A DNA stretch of 64,000 nucleotides from Mesorhizobium sp. ORS 3324 (GTDB taxonomy: Bacteria > Pseudomonadota > Alphaproteobacteria > Rhizobiales > Rhizobiaceae), in assembly GCA_000824825.2 (NCBI GenBank), contig LM655194.1, forward strand, positions 365,532-429,531. Reading direction: 5' to 3'. How positions within the stretch are numbered: position 1 is the first letter of the stretch; each line of letters starts with the position of its first letter. Shown here one piece after another: positions 16,856 to 25,048 of this stretch. Position numbers and translations under genes: made by a program. The notes below the pieces were generated by a model. That model was not told the DNA's origin. It made no database searches and was given only the letters and a program-made list of their open reading frames with translations.

Positions 16856-17620
16856 ATGCGCAAGCTTCTCGTCATCGGCATCGGCGCCGGCAATCCCGAT
16901 CATATGACGGTCCAGGCGATCCACGGCCTGAACCGCGCCGACGTCCTGTTCATTCCCGACAAAGGCGCCAGGAAGAGCGATCTCGCGGAACTGCGCCGGC
17001 AGATCTGCGACCGCTTCGTCACCAACCCGAAGTCGCGCCGCGTCGAATTCGACGTGCCGGTCCGGGCCGAGCCGACATCGTCTTATCGCGTGACCGTCGA
17101 TGACTGGCACGAGGCGATCGCCGAGATTTACGAAAGCCTGATCCGCGACGAGCTCGCCGAAGACGGCTGCGGCGCCTTCCTGATCTGGGGCGACCCCTCG
17201 CTTTACGATAGCGCGCTGCGCATCCTCGAACGCGTGCGCCTGAGGGGCAATGTCGGTTTCGAGCTCGAGGTCATCCCAGGCATCACCGCGATCCAGGCGC
17301 TTGCCGCCGCCCACGCGACCGCGCTGAACCGCATCGGCGATTCGATCCTGGTCACCACCGGCCGCCGTCTCACCGAAGAAGGCCTGGCTGCGAATGCCGG
17401 CTCAACGGTGGTGATGCTTGACGGCAAATGCGCCTTCAACACGCTGGCCGACAAGGATGTCTTCATCCGGTGGGGCGCCTATCTCGGCACGCCTGACGAG
17501 ATCATCGTCTCCGGCCGGCTCGGCGACGTCGGCGCCGAGATCGAGAAGGTCCGCGAGGAAGCCCGGCGGAGAAAGGGCTGGATCATGGATACCTATCTGC
17601 TGAGGAAGCCGGGGGGGTAG
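16856..17620 (+). CDS. cobF: Precorrin-6A synthase (deacetylating)
   Basis: 254 residues from ATG 16856 with GGCAGGAG 8 bases upstream. A SAM-dependent tetrapyrrole methylase fold is seen: GIGAGNPDHMTVQA at the N terminus, FLIWGDPSLYDSALRIL in the middle, and EVIPGITAIQALAAA. CobF methylates C-1 and releases the acetyl group in the aerobic cobalamin pathway. Other cob genes are not in the window, so it is an isolated member. No cobalamin riboswitch was recognised in the 200 bases upstream. Confidence 0.93.
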   Translation: MRKLLVIGIGAGNPDHMTVQAIHGLNRADVLFIPDKGARKSDLAELRRQICDRFVTNPKSRRVEFDVPVRAEPTSSYRVTVDDWHEAIAEIYESLIRDELAEDGCGAFLIWGDPSLYDSALRILERVRLRGNVGFELEVIPGITAIQALAAAHATALNRIGDSILVTTGRRLTEEGLAANAGSTVVMLDGKCAFNTLADKDVFIRWGAYLGTPDEIIVSGRLGDVGAEIEKVREEARRRKGWIMDTYLLRKPGG

Positions 17621-17725
17621 GCAGTGGGCAGTAGAGATTAGGCAGTAGGGCGATCGAGAGTCGTCGATTTCGCGCAACTCTAGGACGTCACACCCTATTG
17701 CCTAATCCTTACTGCCTAATTCCTA
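17618..17725. repeat. Long imperfect inverted repeat between cobF and modE
   Basis: Left arm 17618-17650 and right arm 17693-17725 are inverted copies with about six differences in 33 bases. Each arm itself repeats the unit TAGGCAGT. The arms take in the cobF stop (17618-17620) and the modE stop (17723-17725). It could act as a transcript end for both genes or be a small mobile palindrome. Confidence 0.75.
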
Positions 17726-18064
17726 CCCAGCATCTATCTCCGCCTGCAACGCCTGCATGTGCACAGCGGCTGCCGAAGCGGCAGCGCGCTCGATGGCTCT
17801 GAAGCGGCTGACGACGGAGAGGCCTACCGGCGTCAACTGCGCGCCGCCGCCCTTCTTGCCGCCGGTCTGCGCCGAAACCAGCGGCTTGCCGAACACCCGG
17901 TTCATGTCTTCGACAAGGTCCCAGGCGTGCTTATAGGACATCTCCATGCCGCGCGCCGCAGCCGAAATCGAGCCGAAGGCGGCGATCTGCTCCAGAAGCT
18001 CGATCTTGCCCGGACCAATTCGCCCTTCCGGGTCGAGGTTTATCCGCAAGCTCAGCGATGGCAT
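17723..18064 (-). CDS. modE: Short ModE-type molybdate-responsive regulator
   Basis: 113 residues, equal to the winged helix-turn-helix half of E. coli ModE. The helix-turn-helix is seen in GSISAAARGMEMSYKHAWDLVEDMN and the wing in GGKKGGGAQLTPVG. The C-terminal Mop/TOBE molybdate-binding domains of full-length ModE are absent, as in several alphaproteobacterial relatives, so how it senses molybdate is unclear. It lies just downstream of modABC with its own operator at 18109-18139. Confidence 0.88.
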   Translation of the reverse strand: MPSLSLRINLDPEGRIGPGKIELLEQIAAFGSISAAARGMEMSYKHAWDLVEDMNRVFGKPLVSAQTGGKKGGGAQLTPVGLSVVSRFRAIERAAASAAAVHMQALQAEIDAG

Positions 18065-18108
18065 CTCTTGTCCTCCGCGATCATGTCGAGACTAACCCCT
18101 CTGCCGTC

Positions 18109-18139
18109 ATATCGCTATTCCAAACCGACATAGCGATAT
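18109..18139. promoter_or_regulatory. ModE-type operator upstream of modE
   Basis: ATATCGCTAT at 18109-18118 and ATAGCGATAT at 18130-18139 are perfect inverted arms around 11 bases. The CGCTAT ... ATAGCG core is the form of known Mo-boxes. It ends 45 bases before the modE start codon and points to autoregulation. Confidence 0.75.
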
Positions 18140-18149
18140 TGCCCTTTCG

Positions 18150-19262
18150 TCAACCATCGGCCTCGGCTGGCAACCCCGCCCCGGTCGTCGCGCTGTCGAA
18201 ACTTACCGTCTTGATCACCGCGAAGACCTTGCGGCCGAGCGCAAGGCGCAGGCTCTGTTTCGACTGTTCGGTGATGCGCGCCAACACGGTTGCGCCGTTG
18301 CAATCGATGGCGATCTCCACTGTCGGCCCGACGCCCGGCCGAACCGCGGCGATCGTCCCCGCCAAAATGTTGAGCGCGCTGAAGCCCACCGGCTGCTCGG
18401 TCGCGATCATGACGTCGCGGGCTCGGACGCGGAGCCGCACCAGGGCGCCAGCCGGTCGTGCCAGTTGCGGCACGCGGATCTCGCCGGCCGGCGAGCCGAG
18501 CACCGTCATGCCGAAGGCCTCGTCGTGACGCAGCACCCTGGTGTCGAGCACCGCGCCCCCCTCCGCCCGCTCCTCCGCCGGCAACAGGTCGAGCCGCTGC
18601 ATGATCGCCTCGGTCTGGCCGAAGGCGGCGACCTTGCCTTGCGCCATAACCACCACGTCGCTTGCCAGCCGCGCGACTTCGGCAATGGAATGGCTGACAT
18701 AGACGATCGGGATCTTTGTCTCGTCGCGCAGCCGCTCGATAAAGGGCAGGATCTCGGCCTTGCGCGCCTCGTCGAGCGAGGCAAGCGGCTCGTCCATCAG
18801 CAAGAGCTTCGGGCTGGCAAGCAAGGCACGGCCGATCGCCACGCGCTGCTTTTCGCCGCCCGACAGCTTTGCCGGCCGCCGGTGGAGCAGATGACCGATG
18901 CCGAGAAGATCGACCACCGCATCCATGTTGGCGTAGCGCTCGGAAGCCGGCGTGAACCAGCGGCCATAGCGCAGGTTGCCGGCAACGCTCATATGGGGAA
19001 AAAGCCGCGCGTCCTGGAACACCATGCCGATCCGCCGCTTGTGCATCGGCACGAAGACGCCGGCGGCGGTGTCGACCAGCACGCGGCCGTCGACCGCGAT
19101 GCGCCCCTTCCCCGGCCGGATCAATCCGGCGATCAGGTTGATCAGCGTCGATTTGCCTGAGCCGGACGGCCCGAACAGCGCCGTCAGTCGGCCGGCGCTT
19201 TCGAAATTCGCCTTGATGGCGAAATCGCCGAGGCGGTGGCTGATATCGACCGAGAGCGTCAT
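18150..19262 (-). CDS. modC: Molybdate ABC transporter ATP-binding protein
   Basis: 370 residues. ATPase domain with Walker A GPSGSGKST near 31, Q-loop FQDARLFPH, signature LSGGEKQR and Walker B LLLMDEP; a C-terminal TOBE/Mop-like domain (about 295-360, VGFSALNILAGTI) binds oxyanion in this family. It powers molybdate import. ATG 19262 overlaps the modB stop in ATGA. Confidence 0.95.
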   Translation of the reverse strand: MTLSVDISHRLGDFAIKANFESAGRLTALFGPSGSGKSTLINLIAGLIRPGKGRIAVDGRVLVDTAAGVFVPMHKRRIGMVFQDARLFPHMSVAGNLRYGRWFTPASERYANMDAVVDLLGIGHLLHRRPAKLSGGEKQRVAIGRALLASPKLLLMDEPLASLDEARKAEILPFIERLRDETKIPIVYVSHSIAEVARLASDVVVMAQGKVAAFGQTEAIMQRLDLLPAEERAEGGAVLDTRVLRHDEAFGMTVLGSPAGEIRVPQLARPAGALVRLRVRARDVMIATEQPVGFSALNILAGTIAAVRPGVGPTVEIAIDCNGATVLARITEQSKQSLRLALGRKVFAVIKTVSFDSATTGAGLPAEADG

Positions 19263-19963
19263 TCGATATCCATCCGCCGGCCGACCCGCCGCGCAAGAAC
19301 TTCGGAGGCCACCAGCGCGACCATCGAGATCACGACCGAGATCAGCGTCAACCGCAGCGCCCCGGGATCGCCGCCTGGCACCTGCGTGAAGGTATAGATC
19401 GCCGAGGGCAGCGTCTGCGTCTCGTTGGGGATGTTGGAGACGAAGGTGATGGTGGCGCCGAACTCGCCCATCGCCTTGGCGAAGGAGAGGATCGCGCCGG
19501 CGATCAGCCCGGGCAGGATCAGCGGCAGCGTAATGGTGGCGAACACCCAGAGCCGATTGGCGCCGAGAGTGCCGGCCGCCGCCTCCATCTTGCGGTCGAC
19601 TGCCTCGATCGACAGCCGGATCGCCCGCACCATCAGCGGAAACCCCATGACGCCGCAGGCCAGTGCCGCGCCCGTCCAGCGGAAGGAAAAGACGATACCG
19701 AAATGCTCTGCCAGAAACGCGCCTGCCGGCCCGCGCCTGCCGAAAGTCAACAGCAGCAAGTAACCGGTCACCACCGGCGGCAGAATCAGCGGCAGATGCA
19801 CCAGCCCGTTGAGCAGGGTCTTGCCCCAGAACCGCCCCCGGGCCAGGATGAGGGCGATCAATATGCCGGGCGGCAGGCTGGCGAGCATCGCCACAGTCGC
19901 CACCTTGATGGACAGCCGGACCGCATTCCATTCGTCGGGCGTGAGGTCCAGCAGCCAAGTCAT
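19259..19963 (-). CDS. modB: Molybdate ABC transporter permease
   Basis: 234 residues with five to six membrane helices and the EAA cytoplasmic loop (EAAAGTLGANRLWVFATITLP) that docks onto ModC. The helix LPLILPPVVTGYLLLLTFG is typical of ModB. It forms the inner-membrane channel with ModC and receives molybdate from ModA. It starts 22 bases after the modA stop. Confidence 0.95.
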   Translation of the reverse strand: MTWLLDLTPDEWNAVRLSIKVATVAMLASLPPGILIALILARGRFWGKTLLNGLVHLPLILPPVVTGYLLLLTFGRRGPAGAFLAEHFGIVFSFRWTGAALACGVMGFPLMVRAIRLSIEAVDRKMEAAAGTLGANRLWVFATITLPLILPGLIAGAILSFAKAMGEFGATITFVSNIPNETQTLPSAIYTFTQVPGGDPGALRLTLISVVISMVALVASEVLARRVGRRMDIE

Positions 19964-19984
19964 GTTGCGTTTGCGAGGTCTATG

Positions 19985-20779
19985 TCAGTTGCTCGGCGCG
20001 AGCACCGTGAAGCCTTGTTCCTTGAACAGTTCCGCCGCCTTGGCCGACTCGACGCATTTCAGGAAGGCAGCGGTATCCTTGTCCTTCGAATCCGCCGTCT
20101 GGGCAATCGGGTAGACAATCGGCGGATGCGAATCCTCCGGGAAGGTGCCGACGACCTTCACGCCCTTTTCGGCATGCGCGTCGGTGGCGTAGACGATGCC
20201 GAGCGCGGCCTCGCCCGTCGACACCAGCTTCAGCGCGGCGCGCACATTCTCGGCCTGCGCGACCTTGCCTTCGACCGTGGACCAGACGCCCAGTGATTCA
20301 AGCGCCGCCTTACCGTATTTGCCGGCCGGCACGGCCTTGACGTCGCCAATTGCGAGCCTGCCGTCGCCGAGAAGCTTGGCGAGATCGAAACCCTTTTCGA
20401 CCTTGACTTCGACCTTGGAGTCCTTCGGCGCCACCAGCACGAGCTGGTTGCCGAGCAGCTTCACCTCAGTGTCCGGCTTGATCAGCTTCCTGTCGGAAAG
20501 ATACTTCATCCAGTCGAGATCGGCCGAGACGAAAACGTCCGCCGGCGCACCACCTTCGATCTGCTTGGCGAGAGCCGAGCTTGCCGCATAGGAAATGGTG
20601 GCGGCTTCGCCGACCTCGGGTTCGCAGGCCTTATTGACCGCATCGAGCGCCTCCTTGAGGCTCGCCGCGGCAAACACAACCACCTTGTCTTCGGCACGAG
20701 CCGCCGGCACGGCGGCCATCAGCACCGCGGTCAACCCACCAATGGCGATCGCCTTCAATCCAAAACCCCGGCCCGTCAT
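19985..20779 (-). CDS. modA: Molybdate-binding periplasmic protein
   Basis: 264 residues from ATG 20779, with GGGAGAGG upstream. A signal peptide ends near AARAEDK. The mature part has VVFAAASLKEALDAV, SSALAKQIEGGAPADVFVSAD and VLVAPKDSK, the conserved blocks of ModA around the oxyanion pocket. It captures molybdate (and probably tungstate) for ModBC. A ModE-like box lies 44 bases upstream. Confidence 0.95.
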   Translation of the reverse strand: MTGRGFGLKAIAIGGLTAVLMAAVPAARAEDKVVVFAAASLKEALDAVNKACEPEVGEAATISYAASSALAKQIEGGAPADVFVSADLDWMKYLSDRKLIKPDTEVKLLGNQLVLVAPKDSKVEVKVEKGFDLAKLLGDGRLAIGDVKAVPAGKYGKAALESLGVWSTVEGKVAQAENVRAALKLVSTGEAALGIVYATDAHAEKGVKVVGTFPEDSHPPIVYPIAQTADSKDKDTAAFLKCVESAKAAELFKEQGFTVLAPSN

Positions 20780-20822
20780 GAAACCTCTCCCTGTTGAAAT
20801 CGCTCGGCTCAAAGCCCTGAAC

Positions 20823-20846
20823 CGGTATATCCAGATGAACATAACA
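20823..20846. promoter_or_regulatory. ModE-type operator upstream of modA
   Basis: CGGTATAT-N8-ACATAACA. The known E. coli modA site has the form CGTTATAT-N8-ACATAACG, so spacing is identical and 14 of 16 bases agree. It ends 44 bases before the modA start, nearly the same offset as the modE site. Confidence 0.72.
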
Positions 20847-21042
20847 AGGAAAGGCCTTTTACCCTCGATGGCGTCGTGCGGCAGGATCTTCTGAGCCTGC
20901 GATGGAGCCAGTTCGATACAACGGGGCCGAGGATATGAAGATCAGCGCGAGGCCATCGTCCATCTGCTGCTCGAAAGGGGAGGCAGACCCGATCAAGGCC
21001 TCCGACGTAATGATTGGTGCGCTGGCAGCGGCCGGACTGGCC

Positions 21043-21837
21043 TCACACCGCGATCGGCGCCTTGATGTTGGCATCCGCAAAATAGTTCTCGAGGCGGAAA
21101 TCCTCGAAGCGGAAGGCAAAAAGGTCCTTCACCTCCGGGTTGATCCACATCGTCGGCAGCGGCTTCGGTGTGCGCCGCATCTGCTCGCGCGCCTGCTCGA
21201 AATGGTTCGAGTAAAGATGCGCGTCGCCGAGAGTGTGGACGAAGTCGCCGGGCTTGAGCCCGGTGACCTGCGCCACCATCATGGTCAGCAGGGCGTAGGA
21301 AGCGATGTTGAACGGCACGCCGAGGAAGATGTCGGCCGAGCGCTGGTAGAGCTGGCACGAGAGCCGGCCTTCCGAGACGTAGAACTGGAACAGGCAGTGG
21401 CAGGGCGGCAATGCCATCGCCTCCACCTCGGCCGGGTTCCAGGCCGAGACGATCAGCCGGCGCGAATTGGGATTCTTGCGTATCTCCTTGAGAAGGCCGG
21501 CGATCTGGTCGATCTCACCGCCATGTCCGTCCGGCCACGAGCGCCACTGCTTTCCGTAGACCGGGCCGAGATCACCGTTTTCGTCGGCCCATTCGTCCCA
21601 GATGGTGACGCCGTTGTCGTTGAGATATTTGATGTTGGTGTCGCCGGCCAGGAACCACAGAAGCTCGTGGATGATCGACTTTAGATGCAGCTTCTTGGTG
21701 GTGGTGACAGGGAAGCCGCGCGAAAGGTCGAAGCGCATCTGGTAGCCGAACACCGAGCGTGTGCCGGTACCGGTGCGGTCGCCGCGGTCGGTGCCGTTCT
21801 CCAGCACATGCTTCAACAGGTCGAGATATTGGCGCAT
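21043..21837 (-). CDS. thyA: Thymidylate synthase
   Basis: 264 residues, the standard length. It makes dTMP from dUMP with methylene-tetrahydrofolate. The catalytic cysteine lies in [12 protein letters not shown], the arginine-binding block in [15 protein letters not shown], and substrate contacts in [17 protein letters not shown]. In many Rhizobiales it leads directly into folA; here the molybdate genes, cobF and DUF4424 lie between. About 200 bases downstream (20847-21042) hold nothing I can identify. Confidence 0.97.
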   Translation of the reverse strand: MRQYLDLLKHVLENGTDRGDRTGTGTRSVFGYQMRFDLSRGFPVTTTKKLHLKSIIHELLWFLAGDTNIKYLNDNGVTIWDEWADENGDLGPVYGKQWRSWPDGHGGEIDQIAGLLKEIRKNPNSRRLIVSAWNPAEVEAMALPPCHCLFQFYVSEGRLSCQLYQRSADIFLGVPFNIASYALLTMMVAQVTGLKPGDFVHTLGDAHLYSNHFEQAREQMRRTPKPLPTMWINPEVKDLFAFRFEDFRLENYFADANIKAPIAV

Positions 21838-21944
21838 CGGCTCCGCCTCGATTCGGATGACAAGCGATCATAGCCGACTGGCTGTCGGTCGAATACCGCA
21901 GATGTGGATCGTGCGCCCAATGCCAATAGAGACCGCTTCAGAAT

Positions 21945-22060
21945 GGAGCGGAGCGTACTTTAAAGCACGTGAGCACCGGCCTACGCCGGCCGTAGCCTTA
22001 ATTTAACTGCCACGCCACTCATGAGTGCTTCGGCCGGCGAATGCCGGAAGCGCAGAAAAC
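21945..22060. repeat. Two-hairpin dispersed repeat, copy B
   Basis: Near-identical to 7493-7600: same CCGGCCTACGCCGG block, same ATGAGTGCTTCGG block, with a five-base difference in spacer length (AATTT insertion near the middle). It lies between thyA and the DUF2853 gene. Confidence 0.8.
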
Positions 22061-22093
22061 CGCGCTAGTCGGCCGCCGGAGTATCAAAAGGTC

Positions 22094-22405
22094 TCAGAGA
22101 GAAGCCAGTTTGCCCAGGTCTTTCGCCACCAGATAGTAGAAGGTCACCCGGCTCTTGGTGTTGTCGGCGGCCATCGCCTTGCAGGCCTTCTCGATCGAGG
22201 CATCGGCCTTCTTGGCGTCGGCGATGCCGAGCTTCTTGGCCACCCAGTTTTCCCGGACGCGCTCGAGCTCCTTCGGGTCCGTGCAGGAGACAAGTGAGGA
22301 ATCGCGGTTCCTCAGCGCGATGCCCAGATGCTTGACGATCTTGTCGACCGCATCGGCGCTGGCGCCGGCATCGTATTTCTTCACATCCGCAAGATAGTCG
22401 GCCAT
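22094..22405 (-). CDS. DUF2853 family protein
   Basis: 103 residues from ATG 22405 (MADYLADVKKYDAGASADAV). It is a small, acidic-basic, all-helical cytoplasmic protein; the central VSCTDPKELERVRENWVAKK and the terminal SRVTFYYLVAKDLGKL blocks match what I know of DUF2853. The biological role is not established. It stands alone between a repeat element and the tmRNA region. Confidence 0.85.
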   Translation of the reverse strand: MADYLADVKKYDAGASADAVDKIVKHLGIALRNRDSSLVSCTDPKELERVRENWVAKKLGIADAKKADASIEKACKAMAADNTKSRVTFYYLVAKDLGKLASL

Positions 22406-22610
22406 CAAACTTCCCCTCGTCGGCGCCACGGATCCGATCGATGAGGCTTGTGGCGCGCCGCGCAACTTATGCGCCAGGTCAGAGATTCCTCATCGGCGGC
22501 GGAGCTTCGATTGAGTAAGCGCGCAAGTCAACCCTGGCTGTCGAGTTTGGCGCGGGGGACAAGTGCCGGTTTGCCCTTTCATTTTGCACGGTCGCTCCCT
22601 ATATTCGCTT

Positions 22611-22932
22611 CGTCGGCTTGACCGACTATGGCGATAAACAGGCGATGAAATAAGCCGTTCGGACCCGGGGGCGGTACCCGGCGCCTCCACCAAAAACCGC
22701 TTTTCCAAGGGAGCGGCTTTTGCTGGGGGCGAAATAGGATCGACGAAGGTGTAAAGATCGTACTTTCGCCCGGCATTGTACCACCGTCATCGGGCTAAAC
22801 TTATAGTTGCCAACGACAACTATGCGGAAGCTCGTCTCGCCGCTTAATGCGGTGCGAACGCTTCAAATCAAGCCCTAGAGGTTCGCACTTCTAGGCGGGG
22901 TTCGGAGGTACCTGGCAACAGAAACCTCCACC
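22611..22932 (+). ncRNA. ssrA: Transfer-messenger RNA, circularly permuted two-piece form
   Basis: The acceptor piece comes first: T-stem CCGGG/CCCGG, then CGCCTCC and ACCA at 22681-22692. The coding piece begins GGGGGCGAAATAGGATCGAC at 22725. GGGGGCG pairs with CGCCTCC and leaves the G-U wobble that marks alanine tRNA-like ends. The tag ANDNYAEARLAA with TAA stop is at 22809-22847. An H-type pseudoknot follows (GTGCGAAC 22852 with GTTCGCAC 22881; CCTAGA 22874 with TCTAGG 22890). This gene order is known for alphaproteobacterial tmRNA, which is cut into two RNAs. It rescues stalled ribosomes and tags the product for ClpXP. Outer ends are approximate; a CTATAT box at 22599 may be the -10 element. 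Confidence 0.95.
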
Positions 22933-22987
22933 TTCTCCCCTCTTTGCTTTCCTCCCGAATCAACCGAACGGTCATGGCTCGTCCGGC

Positions 22988-23899
22988 ATGCGTATGCCGT
23001 TCCGCCTTGCCGCCATCGTCCATGAACAAGCCATGCCAAACGCTTCCTATCGGTTCTTCGTGCTGACCGGCGGACCCGGTTCCGGCAAGACCACGCTGAT
23101 TGAAACGCTGAAGAGCGCCGGCTTCGCAACGGCGCCCGAGGCTGGGCGCGGCATCATCCGCGACCAGATGGCGATCGGCGGCCCTGCCCTTCCCTTGCTG
23201 GATCCTGCGCTCTTTGCCGAGCTGATGCTGTCATGGGAGCTCCGCTCCTGGCACGCAGCGCAAGGCGAGCCCGCCCCCGTCTTCTTCGATCGCGGCGTTC
23301 CGGACACGATCGGCTATCTCAGGCTCTGCGGCCTGCCAGTGCCCGATCACATCAGAAGCGCCGCGACGACATTCCGCTACGCGCGCCACGTCTTCATCGC
23401 GCCGCCATGGCCAGAGATCTTCGTCCAGGACGAGGAGAGAAGACAGACGCTCGACAGGGCCGAGCGCACCTTCCAATCAGTTACGAGCGCCTATGCCGAG
23501 CTCGGCTACGAACTGGTGCTGCTGCCGCTTGTGCCGGTCGAGGAGCGTGTGTGCTTCATCCTCGATGCGGCCGGATTGCCACGGACAGGAAAAAGGCCGG
23601 GGCGAACCCGGCCTTTTCGATGTTTTAGGGGCTCTTACTCCGCCGGCGCTTCGACTGCTTCCCGCGCGCGGCCGAGCGTGAGCTTGGCCAGGCTGAACGA
23701 GATCACCGCGCAGAGCGTGATGCCGGCAACCATCGGCAGCGGCGTGCCGTCGAAGAACAGGCCGGCGACACCCATCGCCAGCGCGCCGATGGCAAAATGC
23801 AGCGTGCCCATCAACGCCGAGGCCGTGCCGGCGATCTCGCCATGCTCTTCCATGGCCAGCACCGAGGTGGTCGGGATGACCAGGCCGAGGAAGCCGTAG
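22988..23899 (+). CDS. P-loop AAA-family ATPase/kinase with abnormal C-terminal extension
   Basis: Starts at ATG 22988 or, more likely, ATG 23033. The N-terminal 180-200 residues match small AAA_28-like nucleotide kinases: P-loop GGPGSGKTTL, lid and base motifs FFDRGVPDTIGYL and DEERRQTLDRAE. The natural end of the domain is near 23590. The frame has no stop there; it reads through the hairpin at 23591-23617 and for 262 bases antisense to the exporter gene, giving an Arg/Ser-rich tail of about 100 residues with no resemblance to a domain. A lost stop or small frameshift at the 3' end is likely. The function of the ATPase is unknown. Confidence 0.7.
   Translation: MRMPFRLAAIVHEQAMPNASYRFFVLTGGPGSGKTTLIETLKSAGFATAPEAGRGIIRDQMAIGGPALPLLDPALFAELMLSWELRSWHAAQGEPAPVFFDRGVPDTIGYLRLCGLPVPDHIRSAATTFRYARHVFIAPPWPEIFVQDEERRQTLDRAERTFQSVTSAYAELGYELVLLPLVPVEERVCFILDAAGLPRTGKRPGRTRPFRCFRGSYSAGASTASRARPSVSLARLNEITAQSVMPATIGSGVPSKNRPATPIASAPMAKCSVPINAEAVPAISPCSSMASTEVVGMTRPRKP
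23591..23617. terminator. Intrinsic terminator hairpin
   Basis: AAAAGGCCGGG and CCCGGCCTTTT are perfect 11-base arms around a five-base loop, with A and T tracts at the ends, so it can serve both the ATPase gene and the convergent exporter gene. It lies inside the extended ATPase reading frame. Confidence 0.9.
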
Positions 23900-24840
23900 C
23901 CGACGAAGAGCAGCGCCGCCATCACGTCGAGCCGGTCGACGCCCGAAGCCATGATCGCGAACAGCGCCACCATTACCGTGGCGTAGCCGGTGACGGCCAC
24001 CCAGACGACCCGCTTCAAGCCAAAGCGATCGGCCAGCATTCCGGTCAGCTGCGACATGCCGATGAAGGCGACCGCGTTGATCGAGAAAAACACGCTGTAG
24101 ACCGACGGCGACAGGCCGTAATGGTCGATCAGGATGAAGGACGAGCTCGACAGATAGACGAAGAAGCTCGCAATGCCGAATCCGGCAATCGCCGTCAGGC
24201 CAAGGAAGTTGCGGTCACCCAACAGGTACCGGTAACCGGCCAGCGCCGTGCCGAAGGACGAGCGGGCGCGCTCCTCCGCCGACCGCGTCTCTCTCAGCGA
24301 CGTGGAGAGCAGGATGGTGGCTAAAGCCGCGGCGCCGGTGACCGTCCAGAACACGGCGCGCCAGCCAAAACTCTCGATGATCTGGCTGCCGGTCAGCGGC
24401 GCGAGGATCGGCGACACCGAGAACACGAGCATCAGGAGCGACATCAGCTTGGCGGCCTCGTTGCCGGTGTGCAGGTCGCGCACGATGGCGCGCGGCACCG
24501 CCATGCCGGCGCTGGCGCCGAGCCCCTGCAGGAAGCGGAAGGCGATCAGCCATTCGATGTTGGGCGCCATCGCCGAGCCGACGCCACCGATCATAAACAG
24601 CGCAAGGCCGGCATAAAGCGGCAGCTTGCGCCCGACCATGTCGGAGATCGGTCCAACGACGATCTGGCCGAAGCCCATCGACAGGAAGAAGATCAAGAGG
24701 CTCATCTGCACGGCGGCGGTGCCGGCCTTCAAATCCTCGCCGATCGAGGGCAGCGCGGGAAGATACATGTCGATGGCGAAGGGGCCAATCGCGGACAACA
24801 AGCCAAGCACGACCGCGATGCGGAGGAATTTGGGACTCAT
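23635..24840 (-). CDS. Bcr/CflA family multidrug efflux transporter
   Basis: 401 residues from ATG 24840. Twelve membrane helices are predicted by eye. The opening SAIGPFAIDMYLPALPSIGEDL is the Bcr/CflA signature, followed by GQIVVGPISDMVGRK, the loop 2-3 motif of the major facilitator superfamily. It exports drugs or metabolites by proton antiport from the inner membrane. The divergent TetR gene 208 bases away is its likely repressor. Confidence 0.92.
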   Translation of the reverse strand: MSPKFLRIAVVLGLLSAIGPFAIDMYLPALPSIGEDLKAGTAAVQMSLLIFFLSMGFGQIVVGPISDMVGRKLPLYAGLALFMIGGVGSAMAPNIEWLIAFRFLQGLGASAGMAVPRAIVRDLHTGNEAAKLMSLLMLVFSVSPILAPLTGSQIIESFGWRAVFWTVTGAAALATILLSTSLRETRSAEERARSSFGTALAGYRYLLGDRNFLGLTAIAGFGIASFFVYLSSSSFILIDHYGLSPSVYSVFFSINAVAFIGMSQLTGMLADRFGLKRVVWVAVTGYATVMVALFAIMASGVDRLDVMAALLFVGYGFLGLVIPTTSVLAMEEHGEIAGTASALMGTLHFAIGALAMGVAGLFFDGTPLPMVAGITLCAVISFSLAKLTLGRAREAVEAPAE

Positions 24841-24925
24841 GATAGGGTTTCTTTCGGATCTGGTTGCCGCCGTTGTCCGGCGTCTACCCAAGGACGTTCC
24901 ATCCCTCGGAAACCCGACATCCAGC

Positions 24926-25017
24926 GCGAATTCATCCGTCTTTTTCAGAGCGAATTCATTCGCGTCTCTTGGAGCGGGTCTCCCTTTGTTGTGTCCACAA
25001 ATTTAGACAGGGTTGTC
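24926..25017. promoter_or_regulatory. Candidate TetR operator region
   Basis: Between the divergent exporter and tetR genes. GCGAATTCAT occurs twice as a direct repeat (24926-24935 and 24950-24959, 24 bases apart). TTGTG-TC-CACAA (24989-25000) and GACA-GGGT-TGTC (25006-25017) are inverted repeats. Which of these the regulator binds cannot be told from one genome. Confidence 0.4.
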
Positions 25018-25048
25018 CAATTCGTCAATCACAGCTATATAGATTTTT

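Noticed and set aside
18150..19958. Apparent 602-residue fusion of a second frame of modB with modC
   Set aside because: The first 230 residues are modB read out of frame; the ATGA overlap at 19259-19262 gives a normal modC start.
20859..21119. 86-residue frame on the minus strand downstream of thyA
   Set aside because: It overlaps the thyA 3' end in another frame and has a composition typical of a shadow.
22490..22776. Small reading frames on the minus strand near the tmRNA
   Set aside because: They overlie the acceptor piece of the tmRNA and its promoter; no ribosome site or recognisable protein.
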